From Bugula neritina (taxonomy: Eukaryota > Bryozoa > Gymnolaemata > Cheilostomatida > Bugulidae): a DNA stretch of 64,000 nucleotides. This document shows, piece by piece, positions 1-9,309 of the stretch (position 1 is the stretch's first letter; every line of letters begins with the position of its first letter). The DNA lies in the NCBI GenBank assembly GCA_964035545.1, contig OZ037766.1:4193722-4257721 (forward strand), written 5' to 3'. The position numbers and the translations under genes are program-made. The notes under the pieces were generated by a model, which worked only from the letters and a program-made list of their open reading frames with translations, ran no database searches and had not been told where the DNA came from.

Positions 1-82
1 GATCTAAAGTCACTTAATTGCAGTAGAATTTAATTTTATGTCTCACAAACTATTAAAGTAGTATTGATATATAAAAATATAA

Positions 83-300
83 GGAAGCAGCCGTGGTCTA
101 GGGGTTAGAGCGTTTGCCTAGTAAGCATGAAGTCATGGGTTCAAGCTCGAACAAAGGCTATTGGTGATGTTAGGAAGAGCATCCGGTCATAATTGCTTCT
201 GCGCCTCATCTAAATAAATCCTTTAGCTCGATTTAACAAAAAACCCTTCCATCAGAGGTTTTCCCACAGGGATGGTGACTATAAACTTGCATGAGTATGT
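83..300 (+). mobile_element. tRNA-Thr-derived SINE, copy 1
   Basis: About 218 bp that recurs at 23104-23312 (minus) and 46978-47190 (plus). The head looks like a tRNA. It has an A-box-like TGGTCTAGGGG and a B-box-like GGTTCAAGCTC (GGTTCGAGCCC in the third copy). The anticodon loop reads CTAGTAA, giving an AGT (Thr) anticodon. The unrelated body includes GATGTTAGGAAGAGCATCC and ends near TATAAACTTGCATGA, with no poly(A) tail. It is non-coding and would be mobilised by a LINE in trans. Confidence 0.85.
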
Positions 301-1862
301 AAGAATATAATTAAAATGGAAATTCATAAATAACTTTCAAACAAAGTTACTAGCATAATTGTAAATTTAGAAATAGTTTTCGACAAGCACTATTGATTAA
401 ATATAGTAGAAATACTAGTTGTATTAAATTGTATTAAATTCAAAATTTAAATTAGCCTAGGGTTTAACTAACAAGGTTTGACCTATAATCATAATATTGT
501 GAGAAAATCACGAAAATTCCTAAACTTGATCAAATTTAGTTATTAAAGTATAAATCCATGGTCATAGTGATAGTCATACCCATGCCATCACCATGACTAT
601 GAGTATGAGTAATGTTGAAAAGCATAGGTAAAAAAACATGACAATAAGAGCAACAGTCTGAGTTACTAATATTTATAGCTATTAATCATACTAAAGAAGA
701 ATTCTTCAATTCTGATAAAAATAGAAATATAATATTATTACATAAAATTAAATATTTTTCATGGTGTTAATGATGGTAAATTTGATATTAATTAAATAAT
801 CTGTTAATCATCCTCATGATTATTTCAACTTTTCATAATCACTTACACCTAAAGTTAATGAATAAAAATCAAAATAAAGTTCAATTTGATATTCATATTG
901 ATATTTCACTTCATACTGATATCATGTGATATAATCATGTAATGGTAATGACTAATGATATGACTAATTCATATTGATGTTGAAAATTAAACTTAAACTT
1001 AAACTATTACTAGTAGTAGTTAAAGTGATATTCATATTCAATTTCATTATTCACATTGAATTTGATATTCATATTTCATTAATATTTTCATCTGCTTTGC
1101 AACTATAAAAACACACAAACTGTTTTAGCTTCTTATGTTGCAAGCTGAAAATATAGCATAGTGATAGCAATAAATAATTATTACTAATATGATACTTATC
1201 GCCACTGGCAATGTCTAAATAAAAATTATTGTTTTTAGCGGAAGGAAGTGATCTGATTTCTCTCCATTCCTGCGTGACAATAATGCGCAAAGTTTTCCGT
1301 GTAGCATTGTATGTGGACATTGCCATAGCAACTATTCCATGTGCAGAATGATTGAAGTGTATGATAAGTTTTAGTCACTTATCATTTAGAAATTTTTTTA
1401 CAGGTTAGTTTCGCTGTTGAAGATTATTATATTTAGTTTGGGGCACTTACCTACGCATCTGATTATGGACTGACTTACTCACTTGATCATTATTGCGTGG
1501 TGATAGCAATACTGAAGTTGGAAGAAAAGTCTATGCCTTAGCAGCTCAGCCCTTGCCCCTTAGGCTTAGGCTTAACTTCAAGTTTAAAGTTTAATTACTA
1601 CTAGCACTAGTTGTACAAGTAGACAGTGTTAGTAATCTTTCTCAATCATAAAATTCTTTCCAATACAAAATGTTGTGATCATGTTGTCATAGCTTTCAAA
1701 CCAAGAATATGTAAAAATTGTAGATTTTACTGTATTACTATTAGTAAGGATAATGATTATCAGATTAATAGTAATACAAACAGCTTAAATTTAAATTATC
1801 AATAGTACTAGTAGTATTTCAGTTTGTATTTTTCTAATTGCTAACGAATTGTTCTCAAAGTG
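301..1862. other. AT-rich intergenic DNA
   Basis: I see no gene here. The DNA is AT-rich, with degenerate runs such as repeated ATTCATATT and CATTGAATTTGATATTC near 1020-1080 and CTAGTAGTAG near 1010. Short open frames in this stretch lack codon structure or recognisable domains. Confidence 0.6.
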
Positions 1863-1866
1863 ATAT
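1863..1866. repeat. Target-site duplication, left
   Basis: ATAT directly before the left LTR; the same ATAT follows the right LTR at 9659-9662. A 4-bp duplication fits several gypsy lineages. The AT-rich flank makes a chance match possible. Confidence 0.65.
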
Positions 1867-1937
1867 TGTGATAAACTTGTGGGTTGAATGTAACTTAGTG
1901 CAGAACAAGATAGGTTGAAGTAGTAGAGTTCCAAATG

Positions 1938-1943
1938 TTTATT
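1938..1943 (-). terminator. LTR polyadenylation signal
   Basis: AATAAA on the minus strand in the 3' LTR, about 75 bases after the TATA box. It would end the element's RNA. The 5' LTR copy is at 9381-9386. Confidence 0.65.
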
Positions 1944-2072
1944 ATAGTATAAAAATAATGTCAACTTGTCTAGGCGAGCTCCAGTAGTAGACTGGCTTAA
2001 CACCGTAACTCGCCTGCTTTTATATACAGCGAACAAAAGAACATAAAACAAAGAATCTTTTGTGTGTGTGGC

Positions 2073-2162
2073 CCGAAGTTCGGTAGCTCCGAAATTCGGC
2101 AGGCCCGAAGATCGGGGGAACCGATCTTCGGTCAAGCCGAAACTCGGAACTCCGAATTTCGG
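2073..2162. repeat. CCGAA/TTCGG palindrome array in LTR U3
   Basis: In 90 bp there are four 11-base palindromes or near-palindromes (CCGAAGTTCGG, CCGAAATTCGG, CCGAAACTCGG, CCGAATTTCGG) and one larger hairpin built on CCGAAGATCGG and CCGATCTTCGG. The array sits just upstream of the LTR TATA box, so an enhancer or silencer-binding role is plausible but unproven. The 5' LTR copy is 9516-9605. Two of the same palindromes recur inside pol at 3407-3417 and 3855-3865. Confidence 0.85.
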
Positions 2163-2215
2163 ACCCCAATTAACATTATTGAACAAAAGAACAAACCAAG
2201 GCATAATCTATCACA

Positions 2216-2228
2216 CACACCCCCTATC
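2216..2228 (-). promoter_or_regulatory. Probable polypurine tract
   Basis: Minus strand GATAGGGGGTGTG next to the 3' LTR, where a plus-strand primer tract is expected. It is short and interrupted by T, so the call is by position. Confidence 0.45.
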
Positions 2229-2424
2229 GGAAAGCATGCTTTCCGATACGAGGGCGAATAATAACATAATAACAATGAGACAGACAATAAACAAAACAAA
2301 AAAAAGAAACAGAAGAGAGAGAACAAAGAAACAAAACAAAACAAAACACCAAGTACATAGTATAAGGGACAACGAATATGTATAACAGAGAATTGTCATG
2401 CCACCAGTCAGGGAGAGGCGGGTC

Positions 2425-5400
2425 TCACTCCCTCCATGTCCCATCGTCGTTGTCGGTCTGACGTCGTTCCAGCCGGATCAGTCGTCGTCGCAATTGTGTC
2501 AGATCTTCCTCACACCGTGCCACGCGGCGCCGTAAGTGGCGCACCTCCTCTTCTAGTTGCGGTCGGGAGCGGAGTGTGTTGCGCTCCGGGTGTTGTCTGT
2601 GCTCTGGGTGGTGTCTGCTTGCCGCCGAGGAGCGGGGGTCCAGGTCCGATGTACCGGGTCTGGCACCATCCCCGACCCTTGTCAGCATGACCCGAAGAGG
2701 CTGGGTGGCTGCTGGTTGGAGGGCGGCGGCGGGTTCTCCGTCTTCTTCTTGAATTGCTCTGCACGCCGGAAACCCTTGGCCGAGGGTGGCACGCTTGTGG
2801 GGGTCCGCGACGTGCGGCAGGATGAGGTCCCGGAACTCCGGAAATGTGGCCTGATCCACGGTGAACACGTGACCTGGGTGGCAGCGCGAGATGCGCTGGT
2901 GGCGCAGCACATAATCCCGCTGGTAGGAGTATTCGCCGCAAGGGCAGAATACGTTGATGAAATGTTGTGGGGCGTGAACACGCAACCGCCGGGAGGAGGA
3001 GAATTTCCTCCGACATTGCCGGCAGATGCGGTTGCCCGCTGCCCCGCATGCTTCACTAATCTTCTGATTAGTGTCGCGAGAGACCCAGGACTGGCGGGCG
3101 ACCAGTGCCTGGGGTAGAGCCAAGGTGGGGGTGTCACCGTCTTCAGCTCGAGTAGAGGAGGGCACACCGCATAGTATTCCCTGTTCCTCCCCGGCGGCTA
3201 ATTGTAGCTCAACTGGGTTGGCGACAGGGTCACTATTCATGGTGGATAGCACCTCAGTCCGGTCTGTGGCGACCCGCGGGCTGCAAGGAGCCGTCACGGG
3301 GGCTGGTGGAGGGGGGGAGTCGACTCGACTGACCTCCACCTCATCACACTCCATTGCAGTGTCTACAATAGACAGCAGAGGCCGAGTAAGGCCGGTCTCG
3401 CCGTCGCCGAAATTCGGCATCGCCTTATAGGGTACTTTGTGGGTGGTAGGGAGCCGAGGTGAGTCATGGAGAGTGACTGACCCTATGTCCTGGTCTAATA
3501 AAAACTCATTTAGAGAGTCTTCTCCAAAACTCACATCGACTTCCTCCGTTAATAAATTAGATTCTAACAAATCTAAACTAGCCCAATTAATTACAGTTGA
3601 GTCAGACTCCGGTACGGGAGGCTCTGACTCTAATGAAATACCTGTGTTTGTAGTGTTGTTACCGGGAAGAGTAATACCCATATCCAATTCGTGATTAATT
3701 CGATTACAAGTTTCAGCTTTAAAATTGCGTGTTACTAGTGGGTTAGTAGTAGTGCAAATGGCCGAGCCTCGTGTTTCAATATTTTTACCTGCTACGCGAT
3801 CGTGGGGAATTCCCATCGAGTTTTGAAGGGACAACTCAGACAATCGCGTGCCCTCCGAATTTCGGTTTGCAACTGTTCCTTTTTGTAGTGATTCTCCAGG
3901 AGGTTGGAAGAATTTACTAACTAAGGAGGAGTAATGGCCCTGGACAGATGGATTCCCACTTGGGGGGGGCAACCCTAGGTGTCCTATGTGATAGTCTGCC
4001 AGATATCTGGGTGGTTTCCTCGCTCGCTGGCTCCTTTCCAGCGGTGTGGGTGCTGGTGGTGCCAGTTGCTCCTCAGTTGCCACCGTAGGGGGGTCCCCGC
4101 CTTCACCCGTAATACGGGTGGGGGTGTCCTCCCCCCAGAGGGGTGGTGGCTCTGGGGCGTGTTGCTGCTGCTGCTCCTGCCTCTGTTGTTGTTCCAACTG
4201 TTCTCGTAGGGCAGCCTGCTCCTGCTCTGCCTCCCTTCGGATGACAATTTCCACCTCCCGGGGCCGGGTGGCTCTCCCCCGCTGGTTAGGCTGGCGGTTG
4301 GGCTCCAGGAGGGGTGGAGCCTGACCCACCGCGTCTGGGCTGGCATGGTATGGTTTCAGGCGCTGTTCGCTCTGGACTGAGACCTGTCCAGAGCGCTCCA
4401 CACGGTATGTGTGGTTGGCCAGCACCTCCACCACGCAGTAGGGACCCACGAACTTGGGCTGAAGTTTAGCCGACTGTCCGCGTCGCCTACGATAGCTCAC
4501 CATCCAGACCCAGTCTCCCACCTGATACAATGGGGGCTCTTCTGAGTCCTCTGTGCGGATCTGCCACTGCTGGGCCCGCAGTGCATCATGGGCTTTACCC
4601 ATGATCTCTGTCAGTCTTTCGACGTACTCATGTACCGGCGATTCGGGGGCGGGAACGTGGTATGTCAGGTGTTCCGGAACCCGCGTTTCCCGGCCTAGCA
4701 TCAGGAAGTTTGGGGTCTCCTGTGTGGTGGAGTGTGGTGTGCTGCGGTAAGCCCGCATGATTTGTGGCAGCACCACGTCCCATTCTTCCTGACCTCGACC
4801 AAGGAGCAGGCTCCTGAGGGCGTCACCCAACATCCTGTTGTTCCGCTCGACGACTCCGTTCCCTTGTGGGTGATATGGGGTGGTCCGACTCTGGTTCACC
4901 CCCCATATCCGGCAGAGGTCTCCCATGAGCTGGGACTGGAACTGGGCGCCCTGGTCCGTATGTATCTGCTCGGGCAAACCGAGGTAACAGAACACATGTT
5001 GGTCCAGGGTCCGGGCCACCGTGGGGGCAGTTGCGTCTGGGATAGCCAGAGCATCCGCCCACCGGGTAAAGTGGTCCGTGAGCACCAGTATCCAGGTGTT
5101 CCCTCTGGCGGATAACGGCATAGGCCCGACAAGGTCTACCGCCACTACTTGCCACGGTCGACCAGCGTACAGCCGGCGTCGACCAGTGGTTTCCGTGGGG
5201 CGGCCATGCTTGCTAGCTTGGCAGACCTCGCATTGCCGTACCCGCAGTCGTACGTCCCGAGTCATTCCGGGCCAATACCAACGCAGCCGCAGACACCTGA
5301 TGACCCGACTGACTCCAGAATGAGCCTGCTTATGGGTGTCCCAGATCAGTTCCCGTCGGAGGGCGCGTGGACAGACGACGCGGTCCCTCTCCTGCTGACG

Positions 5401-8382
5401 GTTGTCTGCTGCTAACGTTATCATCAGGAGGCCATCAGGACTGACCTTGAGGGCATCCCAGCGACGACAGAGGAGTTGGAACTCAACGTCTCCCTGCCGC
5501 TGCTGTTCCTCGCTAGGTCGTCGGCCCTCCTTCTTGGCCCGGAAAATGTCCGCTACCGGGCCGGGTAGCGTCTCCTGGAGTCGGCACAGCTCCTTGACAT
5601 TCTGGTACAGAGTGGGGTTGGCGTGAAGCGCCTGGACGTCGTCTGAGTGGGTTTCGGTCCGAAGATGGCCGTGCTCCCACCGATAGACGGCGCCCTCCCC
5701 TAACTCTGTTTCCACGTCAAGGCGAGCGGGTCCCCCGTCCCGTTTTTCAATGTGCAGGCATTGCTTACAGTCCTCTACCGGCCGGCGGCTCATGCCGTCG
5801 GCGTTTCCGTGCTTCCGGCCAGCACGGTGTTCTATCCGGTAAGAGAACTCGGCAAGAATCTCTAGCCAACGAGCTACCTGGCTCGAGGGCTCCGCACGTT
5901 TACACAGCCATATCAGTGATGCATGGTCTGTTCGCAAACGGAACGTTCTCCCATACAGATATGGCCGAAAGTGTTTGACCGCCTTGACTACTGCTAGGAG
6001 TTCCTTCCTAGTGGTGCAGTAGTTCTTCTCGGCGGCCGCGAGAGTCTTGCTGTAGTAAGCCACGACCACCTCACTTCCACCCTGGACTTGAGACAGGACA
6101 GCTCCCACGCTGTGGTCACTGGCGTCGGTGTCCAGGATGTACTCCTTGGCTGGATCAGGATACGCCAGAATTGGCGCCTCCATTAGCCGTTGCTTGAGGT
6201 GGTCGAATGCCTGCTGCTCCTCCTGCGTCCACTGCCACCGGACCCCTTTTGCGGTCAGCCGATTTAACGGCTGAGCCACTCCTGCGAAGCCAGGTATGTA
6301 CTGCCGGTAGTACCCTACTAGGCCCAAGAATGCGCGCAACTCAGGGAGGTCACGGGGGACAGTCCACTGCTTCACAGCCTGTACCTTCTCTGGGTCGGTA
6401 GCGACCCCATCACGGCCCACCACATGGCCCAGGTACGTGACTTCCGGCTGCAAGAGTGCACACTTGGAGGGCTTCAGCTTGAGTCCAGCTGCCCGGAGGC
6501 GGTCAAAGACCTCCCGCAGACGACTGACATGAGTCGAAAAGTCTGGCGAGATGACAATGACGTCGTCCAGATAGATGAGGAGGGTCTTCCAGTGTAATCC
6601 ACTGAGGACCTGCTCCATGAGCCGTTGGAAAGTTGCCGGGGCGGACGTTAGTCCAAATGGCAGTACTTTCCACTTCCAGAGCCCGTCGCGAGTAATGAAT
6701 GCTGCTTTGTCCTGGGCATCAGGACTGAGAGGCACTTGCCAGTACCCGCTAAGCAGATCCAAAGTACTGAAGTACTTGCTACCCGCGAGGGCATCCAGAG
6801 ACTCATCTATCCGTGGGAGAGGGTAGGCGTCTTGGATGGTAACGCTGTTGAGTCTGCGGTAGTCCACACAGAACCTCCAGCTACCATCTTTCTTCTTGAC
6901 CAGGACTACTGGAGAGCTCCACGCACCGTGGGCAGGCTCAATCAGATCCCGGTCGAGAAGATCCTGTACCTGTCGGCTCACCTCCTTCTCCTTCTCCGGG
7001 CCTAGACGCCGGGTAGGCTGCCTGATGGGAGTGGTGCCGGCTGCCAGGGGTATCTCGTGGGAGATGACCTTGGTCAGCCCCATGTCTCTATCTCCACGAC
7101 TGAAGACATCACTGTACTCCGCAAGTAGTTGAGCCAGTACTTGGCGTTCAGTACTACTTGTACAGTTTCCACACGCCCCATCATACAGGTCAGCCATATG
7201 CTCCGGGACTGCTCCTCGTCTGGTGTGAGGGGGGTTCCCCTGGGTGTCGGCCACTGTCTCCAGTGCCGGACCCACATCCGCTTCCTGAATGGAGTGGTAC
7301 TTCCCCACCAGCGCTCCAGCCGATAATCGGACAGGTTCCGTGAAGGGGTTGATGCACTGCACGAGGAGCTCCTGCCGACAATCTAGCCGATTCAGGCTGT
7401 TTGCTAGTCGGATCGCTCCGTGCGTTCCCTCAACCACCCCCAGGCCGGCGATCCCCTTGCAGTTGACTCTGCAGCGAAGAGTCGCCTGGGATCTTCCCGG
7501 AACCGTGCAGTCCCGCACTACCTGGACTCCGCCCACCAAGGGCCTTCCGAACTTGTCGACGCAGACAAGCTCCTTCCCAGCCATCACCACCACTGACTTC
7601 TGGAAATCCATGTGACACTGGTGTTTCTCCAGAAACGGCATTCCCAGGATGGCGTCCTCCTTCAGCTGGCTGACTATGAACGTCTCGTGAATTGCTTGAT
7701 CACGGACGCGTCCAGGTAGTGAAATGACGCCGTAGAAAGGAATGCATGATCCGTCCGCCAACGTACCATGCGCACCTTCATACGGCTCGAGGCTCGCCCG
7801 CTCTCGTGCACCAAGAGTGTCAAAGAGACGCCTACTCAGCAGGTTGGTAGTGCACCCAGTATCCAGTAGGAATGTGGCAGCTTTACCCGAAATCTTTCCG
7901 GGCAGAAAGTAGCTGCTTCCATACGGCTGGGCGCTCCTGGAGCGGTCAGTCTCTGGGGGAGACACAACTTGGGTCCGCACAGCGGGCCTCCTCTTTGTCT
8001 TAGAGACAACGGGGGTTTTCTGAGGTCGGGAGGGTAGCTTGGGGTACTCTTGCGAGTAAGCTGAATCCTCCTCCACAACCTCCTCGGGCAACCCCGCGAA
8101 CCGGTTCTGGAGTGGCCAGGCCGGAGGATCGGGTAGACCTTGCGGTCTCCGAGATCTCCGAGGTGCCTGCCATCCTGCTTCTTCTAGCTGCATCCGGGTC
8201 TCGAGTGACACGGCCGGAGGATCGGGTAGACCTTGCGGTCTCCGAGGTCTCCGTGGCCTCTGCCACTCGGTATCGGCAGACCCTGTGGAGGTCTCTTCTT
8301 CTCCTCTTCGAGTCCTATCCCGGATGGGATTGGCGTGAGGCCCACGGTTGGCGGAAGTTACCGTGAGCCTTGGGTGTTTAAA
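2425..8382 (-). CDS. pol: Pol polyprotein of gypsy element (-1 frame)
   Basis: The frame is open from the slip site to a TGA at 2425. Counting from the codon at 8211 there are 1,928 residues. Domains in order: aspartic protease with DTG at 117-119; reverse transcriptase with YLDD at 547-550; RNase H (first Asp in DTDAS, 696); integrase with an H-H-C-C zinc region near 955-995, catalytic D1026, D1086 and E1122 (exact D-35-E) and a GPY-like C-terminal module (KFVGPYCVVEV). After integrase come a Gln-rich linker and several hundred unusual residues: a lower-GC stretch (about 3430-3900), a C2H2-like finger starting C1730-X2-C1733 with a second Cys/His cluster behind it, and an Arg/Glu-rich coiled coil at the end. 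No stops or frameshifts are seen. It copies and integrates the element; the role of the extension is unknown. Confidence 0.94.
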   Translation of the reverse strand, partial: FKHPRLTVTSANRGPHANPIRDRTRRGEEETSTGSADTEWQRPRRPRRPQGLPDPPAVSLETRMQLEEAGWQAPRRSRRPQGLPDPPAWPLQNRFAGLPEEVVEEDSAYSQEYPKLPSRPQKTPVVSKTKRRPAVRTQVVSPPETDRSRSAQPYGSSYFLPGKISGKAATFLLDTGCTTNLLSRRLFDTLGARERASLEPYEGAHGTLADGSCIPFYGVISLPGRVRDQAIHETFIVSQLKEDAILGMPFLEKHQCHMDFQKSVVVMAGKELVCVDKFGRPLVGGVQVVRDCTVPGRSQATLRCRVNCKGIAGLGVVEGTHGAIRLANSLNRLDCRQELLVQCINPFTEPVRLSAGALVGKYHSIQEADVGPALETVADTQGNPPHTRRGAVPEHMADLYDGACGNCTSSTERQVLAQLLAEYSDVFSRGDRDMGLTKVISHEIPLAAGTTPIRQPTRRLGPEKEKEVSRQVQDLLDRDLIEPAHGAWSSPVVLVKKKDGSWRFCVDYRRLNSVTIQDAYPLPRIDESLDALAGSKYFSTLDLLSGYWQVPLSPDAQDKAAFITRDGLWKWKVLPFGLTSAPATFQRLMEQVLSGLHWKTLLIYLDDVIVISPDFSTHVSRLREVFDRLRAAGLKLKPSKCALLQPEVTYLGHVVGRDGVATDPEKVQAVKQWTVPRDLPELRAFLGLVGYYRQYIPGFAGVAQPLNRLTAKGVRWQWTQEEQQAFDHLKQRLMEAPILAYPDPAKEYILDTDASDHSVGAVLSQVQGGSEVVVAYYSKTLAAAEKNYCTTRKELLAVVKAVKHFRPYLYGRTFRLRTDHASLIWLCKRAEPSSQVARWLEILAEFSYRIEHRAGRKHGNADGMSRRPVEDCKQCLHIEKRDGGPARLDVETELGEGAVYRWEHGHLRTETHSDDVQALHANPTLYQNVKELCRLQETLPGPVADIFRAKKEGRRPSEEQQRQGDVEFQLLCRRWDALKVSPDGLLMITLAADNRQQERDRVVCPRALRRELIWDTHKQAHSGVSRVIRCLRLRWYWPGMTRDVRLRVRQCEVCQASKHGRPTETTGRRRLYAGRPWQVVAVDLVGPMPLSARGNTWILVLTDHFTRWADALAIPDATAPTVARTLDQHVFCYLGLPEQIHTDQGAQFQSQLMGDLCRIWGVNQSRTTPYHPQGNGVVERNNRMLGDALRSLLLGRGQEEWDVVLPQIMRAYRSTPHSTTQETPNFLMLGRETRVPEHLTYHVPAPESPVHEYVERLTEIMGKAHDALRAQQWQIRTEDSEEPPLYQVGDWVWMVSYRRRRGQSAKLQPKFVGPYCVVEVLANHTYRVERSGQVSVQSEQRLKPYHASPDAVGQAPPLLEPNRQPNQRGRATRPREVEIVIRREAEQEQAALREQLEQQQRQEQQQQHAPEPPPLWGEDTPTRITGEGGDPPTVATEEQLAPPAPTPLERSQRARKPPRYLADYHIGHLGLPPPSGNPSVQGHYSSLVSKFFQPPGESLQKGTVANRNSEGTRLSELSLQNSMGIPHDRVAGKNIETRGSAICTTTNPLVTRNFKAETCNRINHELDMGITLPGNNTTNTGISLESEPPVPESDSTVINWASLDLLESNLLTEEVDVSFGEDSLNEFLLDQDIGSVTLHDSPRLPTTHKVPYKAMPNFGDGETGLTRPLLSIVDTAMECDEVEVSRVDSPPPPAPVTAPCSPRVATDRTEVLSTMNSDPVANPVELQLAAGEEQGILCGVPSSTRAEDGDTPTLALPQALVARQSWVSRDTNQKISEACGAAGNRICRQCRRKFSSSRRLRVHAPQHFINVFCPCGEYSYQRDYVLRHQRISRCHPGHVFTVDQATFPEFRDLILPHVADPHKRATLGQGFPACRAIQEEDGEPAAALQPAATQPLRVMLTRVGDGARPGTSDLDPRSSAASRHHPEHRQHPERNTLRSRPQLEEEVRHLRRRVARCEEDLTQLRRRLIRLERRQTDNDDGTWRE

Positions 8383-9263
8383 GGCCCTTGGCCTCTAGGG
8401 CAGTGCCTCCTCACATGCCCTTGCACCCCGCACCCCCAACAGGTTAGTAGAGATGGGCGGACAGGGTTGTCCCGTGAACGGGGAGCCCGCCTATCCGCCT
8501 GTTCGCTCTGCAACTTCGTCACTGTAGCCTGCAGGCCTTTCATCATGTCCATTAACATGGTGAGCTGCGTCTGCTCGAGTGATTTAGTTGCTGCGGCCGC
8601 TACTTGGGGTTTAGCAGGCAGGGCGGTCTCCTCATCGACCACCTGGCGGGCGGCGAATCTTGGTCCTTGAAGCTCTTCTACCTGGAAATAGGCTTTACCC
8701 GTTTCCAGAGCTTCGTCCAGGCTGCCCACCTTGCCAGCCATCCAATAGCGTTGGAGGTCAGGATGATTTATACTCCGGAAAAACGCGTTGTACACCAGGC
8801 GCTGTCTTTCCGTTCCGGTAGCCTGGCTGAAAGCAGCCTGGGCCAAGCGTTCCACCACGTTGGCGTGGTCCTCCAATGATGTCCTCCTGTCCCTTCTCAG
8901 GGCCTGTAGGCGGTCAGACGCCTCCTCTGACGTCATGCCAAACCTGGCCCTTAGGGCACGTAAGATGTGTGCTTCATCGGGCCCCAGAGCGAAACTCTTG
9001 GCCCGGCCTGTCAAACAGGCCCGGAGTTGGAGGACGCGCACCGGCACTGGCCATTCAGCGATGGTGGCCACGTCCTGGAACTCCCGGATGAATTGCTCCA
9101 CATCCCCATCACCTCCAAAAGTTGGGGGACTGAGGCGGTACCTGTCACCAGGTGGCGCCTGCCCTGTCCCCTGCAACTTTCGGAGGGCTGTCACCAAAGC
9201 CTCCACAGTGAGGGTTGGTGTCGCGGCTGCTCCAGGGGTTGCCTCCTCACCCCCTGGAGCCAT
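8358..9263 (-). CDS. gag: Gag polyprotein of gypsy element
   Basis: 301 aa, starting at an ATG 46 bases inside the 5' LTR. It forms the particle and binds the element's RNA. The central part resembles a retrotransposon capsid region (PPTFGGDGDVEQFIREF near residue 47, then helix-rich sequence). Near the C-terminus is one zinc knuckle of C-X2-C-X4-H-X4-C form (CWGCGVQGHVRRHC, about residues 275-288). The last codons include a T TTA AAC slip site eight codons before the TAA stop. Pol continues in the -1 frame. No break is seen. Confidence 0.93.
   Translation of the reverse strand: MAPGGEEATPGAAATPTLTVEALVTALRKLQGTGQAPPGDRYRLSPPTFGGDGDVEQFIREFQDVATIAEWPVPVRVLQLRACLTGRAKSFALGPDEAHILRALRARFGMTSEEASDRLQALRRDRRTSLEDHANVVERLAQAAFSQATGTERQRLVYNAFFRSINHPDLQRYWMAGKVGSLDEALETGKAYFQVEELQGPRFAARQVVDEETALPAKPQVAAAATKSLEQTQLTMLMDMMKGLQATVTKLQSEQADRRAPRSRDNPVRPSLLTCWGCGVQGHVRRHCPRGQGPLNTQGSR
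8376..8382 (-). promoter_or_regulatory. -1 ribosomal frameshift site UUUAAAC
   Basis: Minus strand TTTAAAC, placed as T TTA AAC in the gag frame, is a classic -1 slippery heptamer. The pol frame lies -1 to gag and stays open from this heptamer into protease. Gag stops at 8358-8360, about 15 bases after the slip. I could not fold a downstream stimulatory structure by eye. Confidence 0.82.
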
Positions 9264-9288
9264 CTTGTTCTTCTTACACTAGTATTCA

Positions 9289-9308
9289 GAATCCCACCGC
9301 TGCCACCA
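9289..9308 (-). promoter_or_regulatory. Primer binding site (tRNA-Leu)
   Basis: On the plus strand this reads GAATCCCACCGCTGCCACCA, the sequence expected for the 3' end of a eukaryotic tRNA-Leu (AAG/TAG family) plus CCA. The minus-strand RNA is therefore complementary to it. One base separates it from the 5' LTR. It primes first-strand cDNA synthesis. Confidence 0.88.
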
Positions 9309-9309
9309 A

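Larger units (their letters stand above)
1867..2215 (-). repeat. 3' LTR of the gypsy element
   Basis: 349 bp with terminal inverted TGTGATA/TATCACA. Read on the minus strand it has U3 with a palindrome array (2073-2162), a TATATAAAAG box (2017-2026) and an AATAAA signal (1938-1943). I find no difference from 9310-9658 by eye. Confidence 0.96.

Noticed and set aside
2216-2424. env gene after pol
   Set aside because: Only about 200 bases lie between the pol stop and the 3' LTR; no room for an envelope protein.
1791-2444. Short frames in the left LTR and again at 9279-9831
   Set aside because: Same LTR sequence translated twice; non-coding promoter DNA with palindromes.
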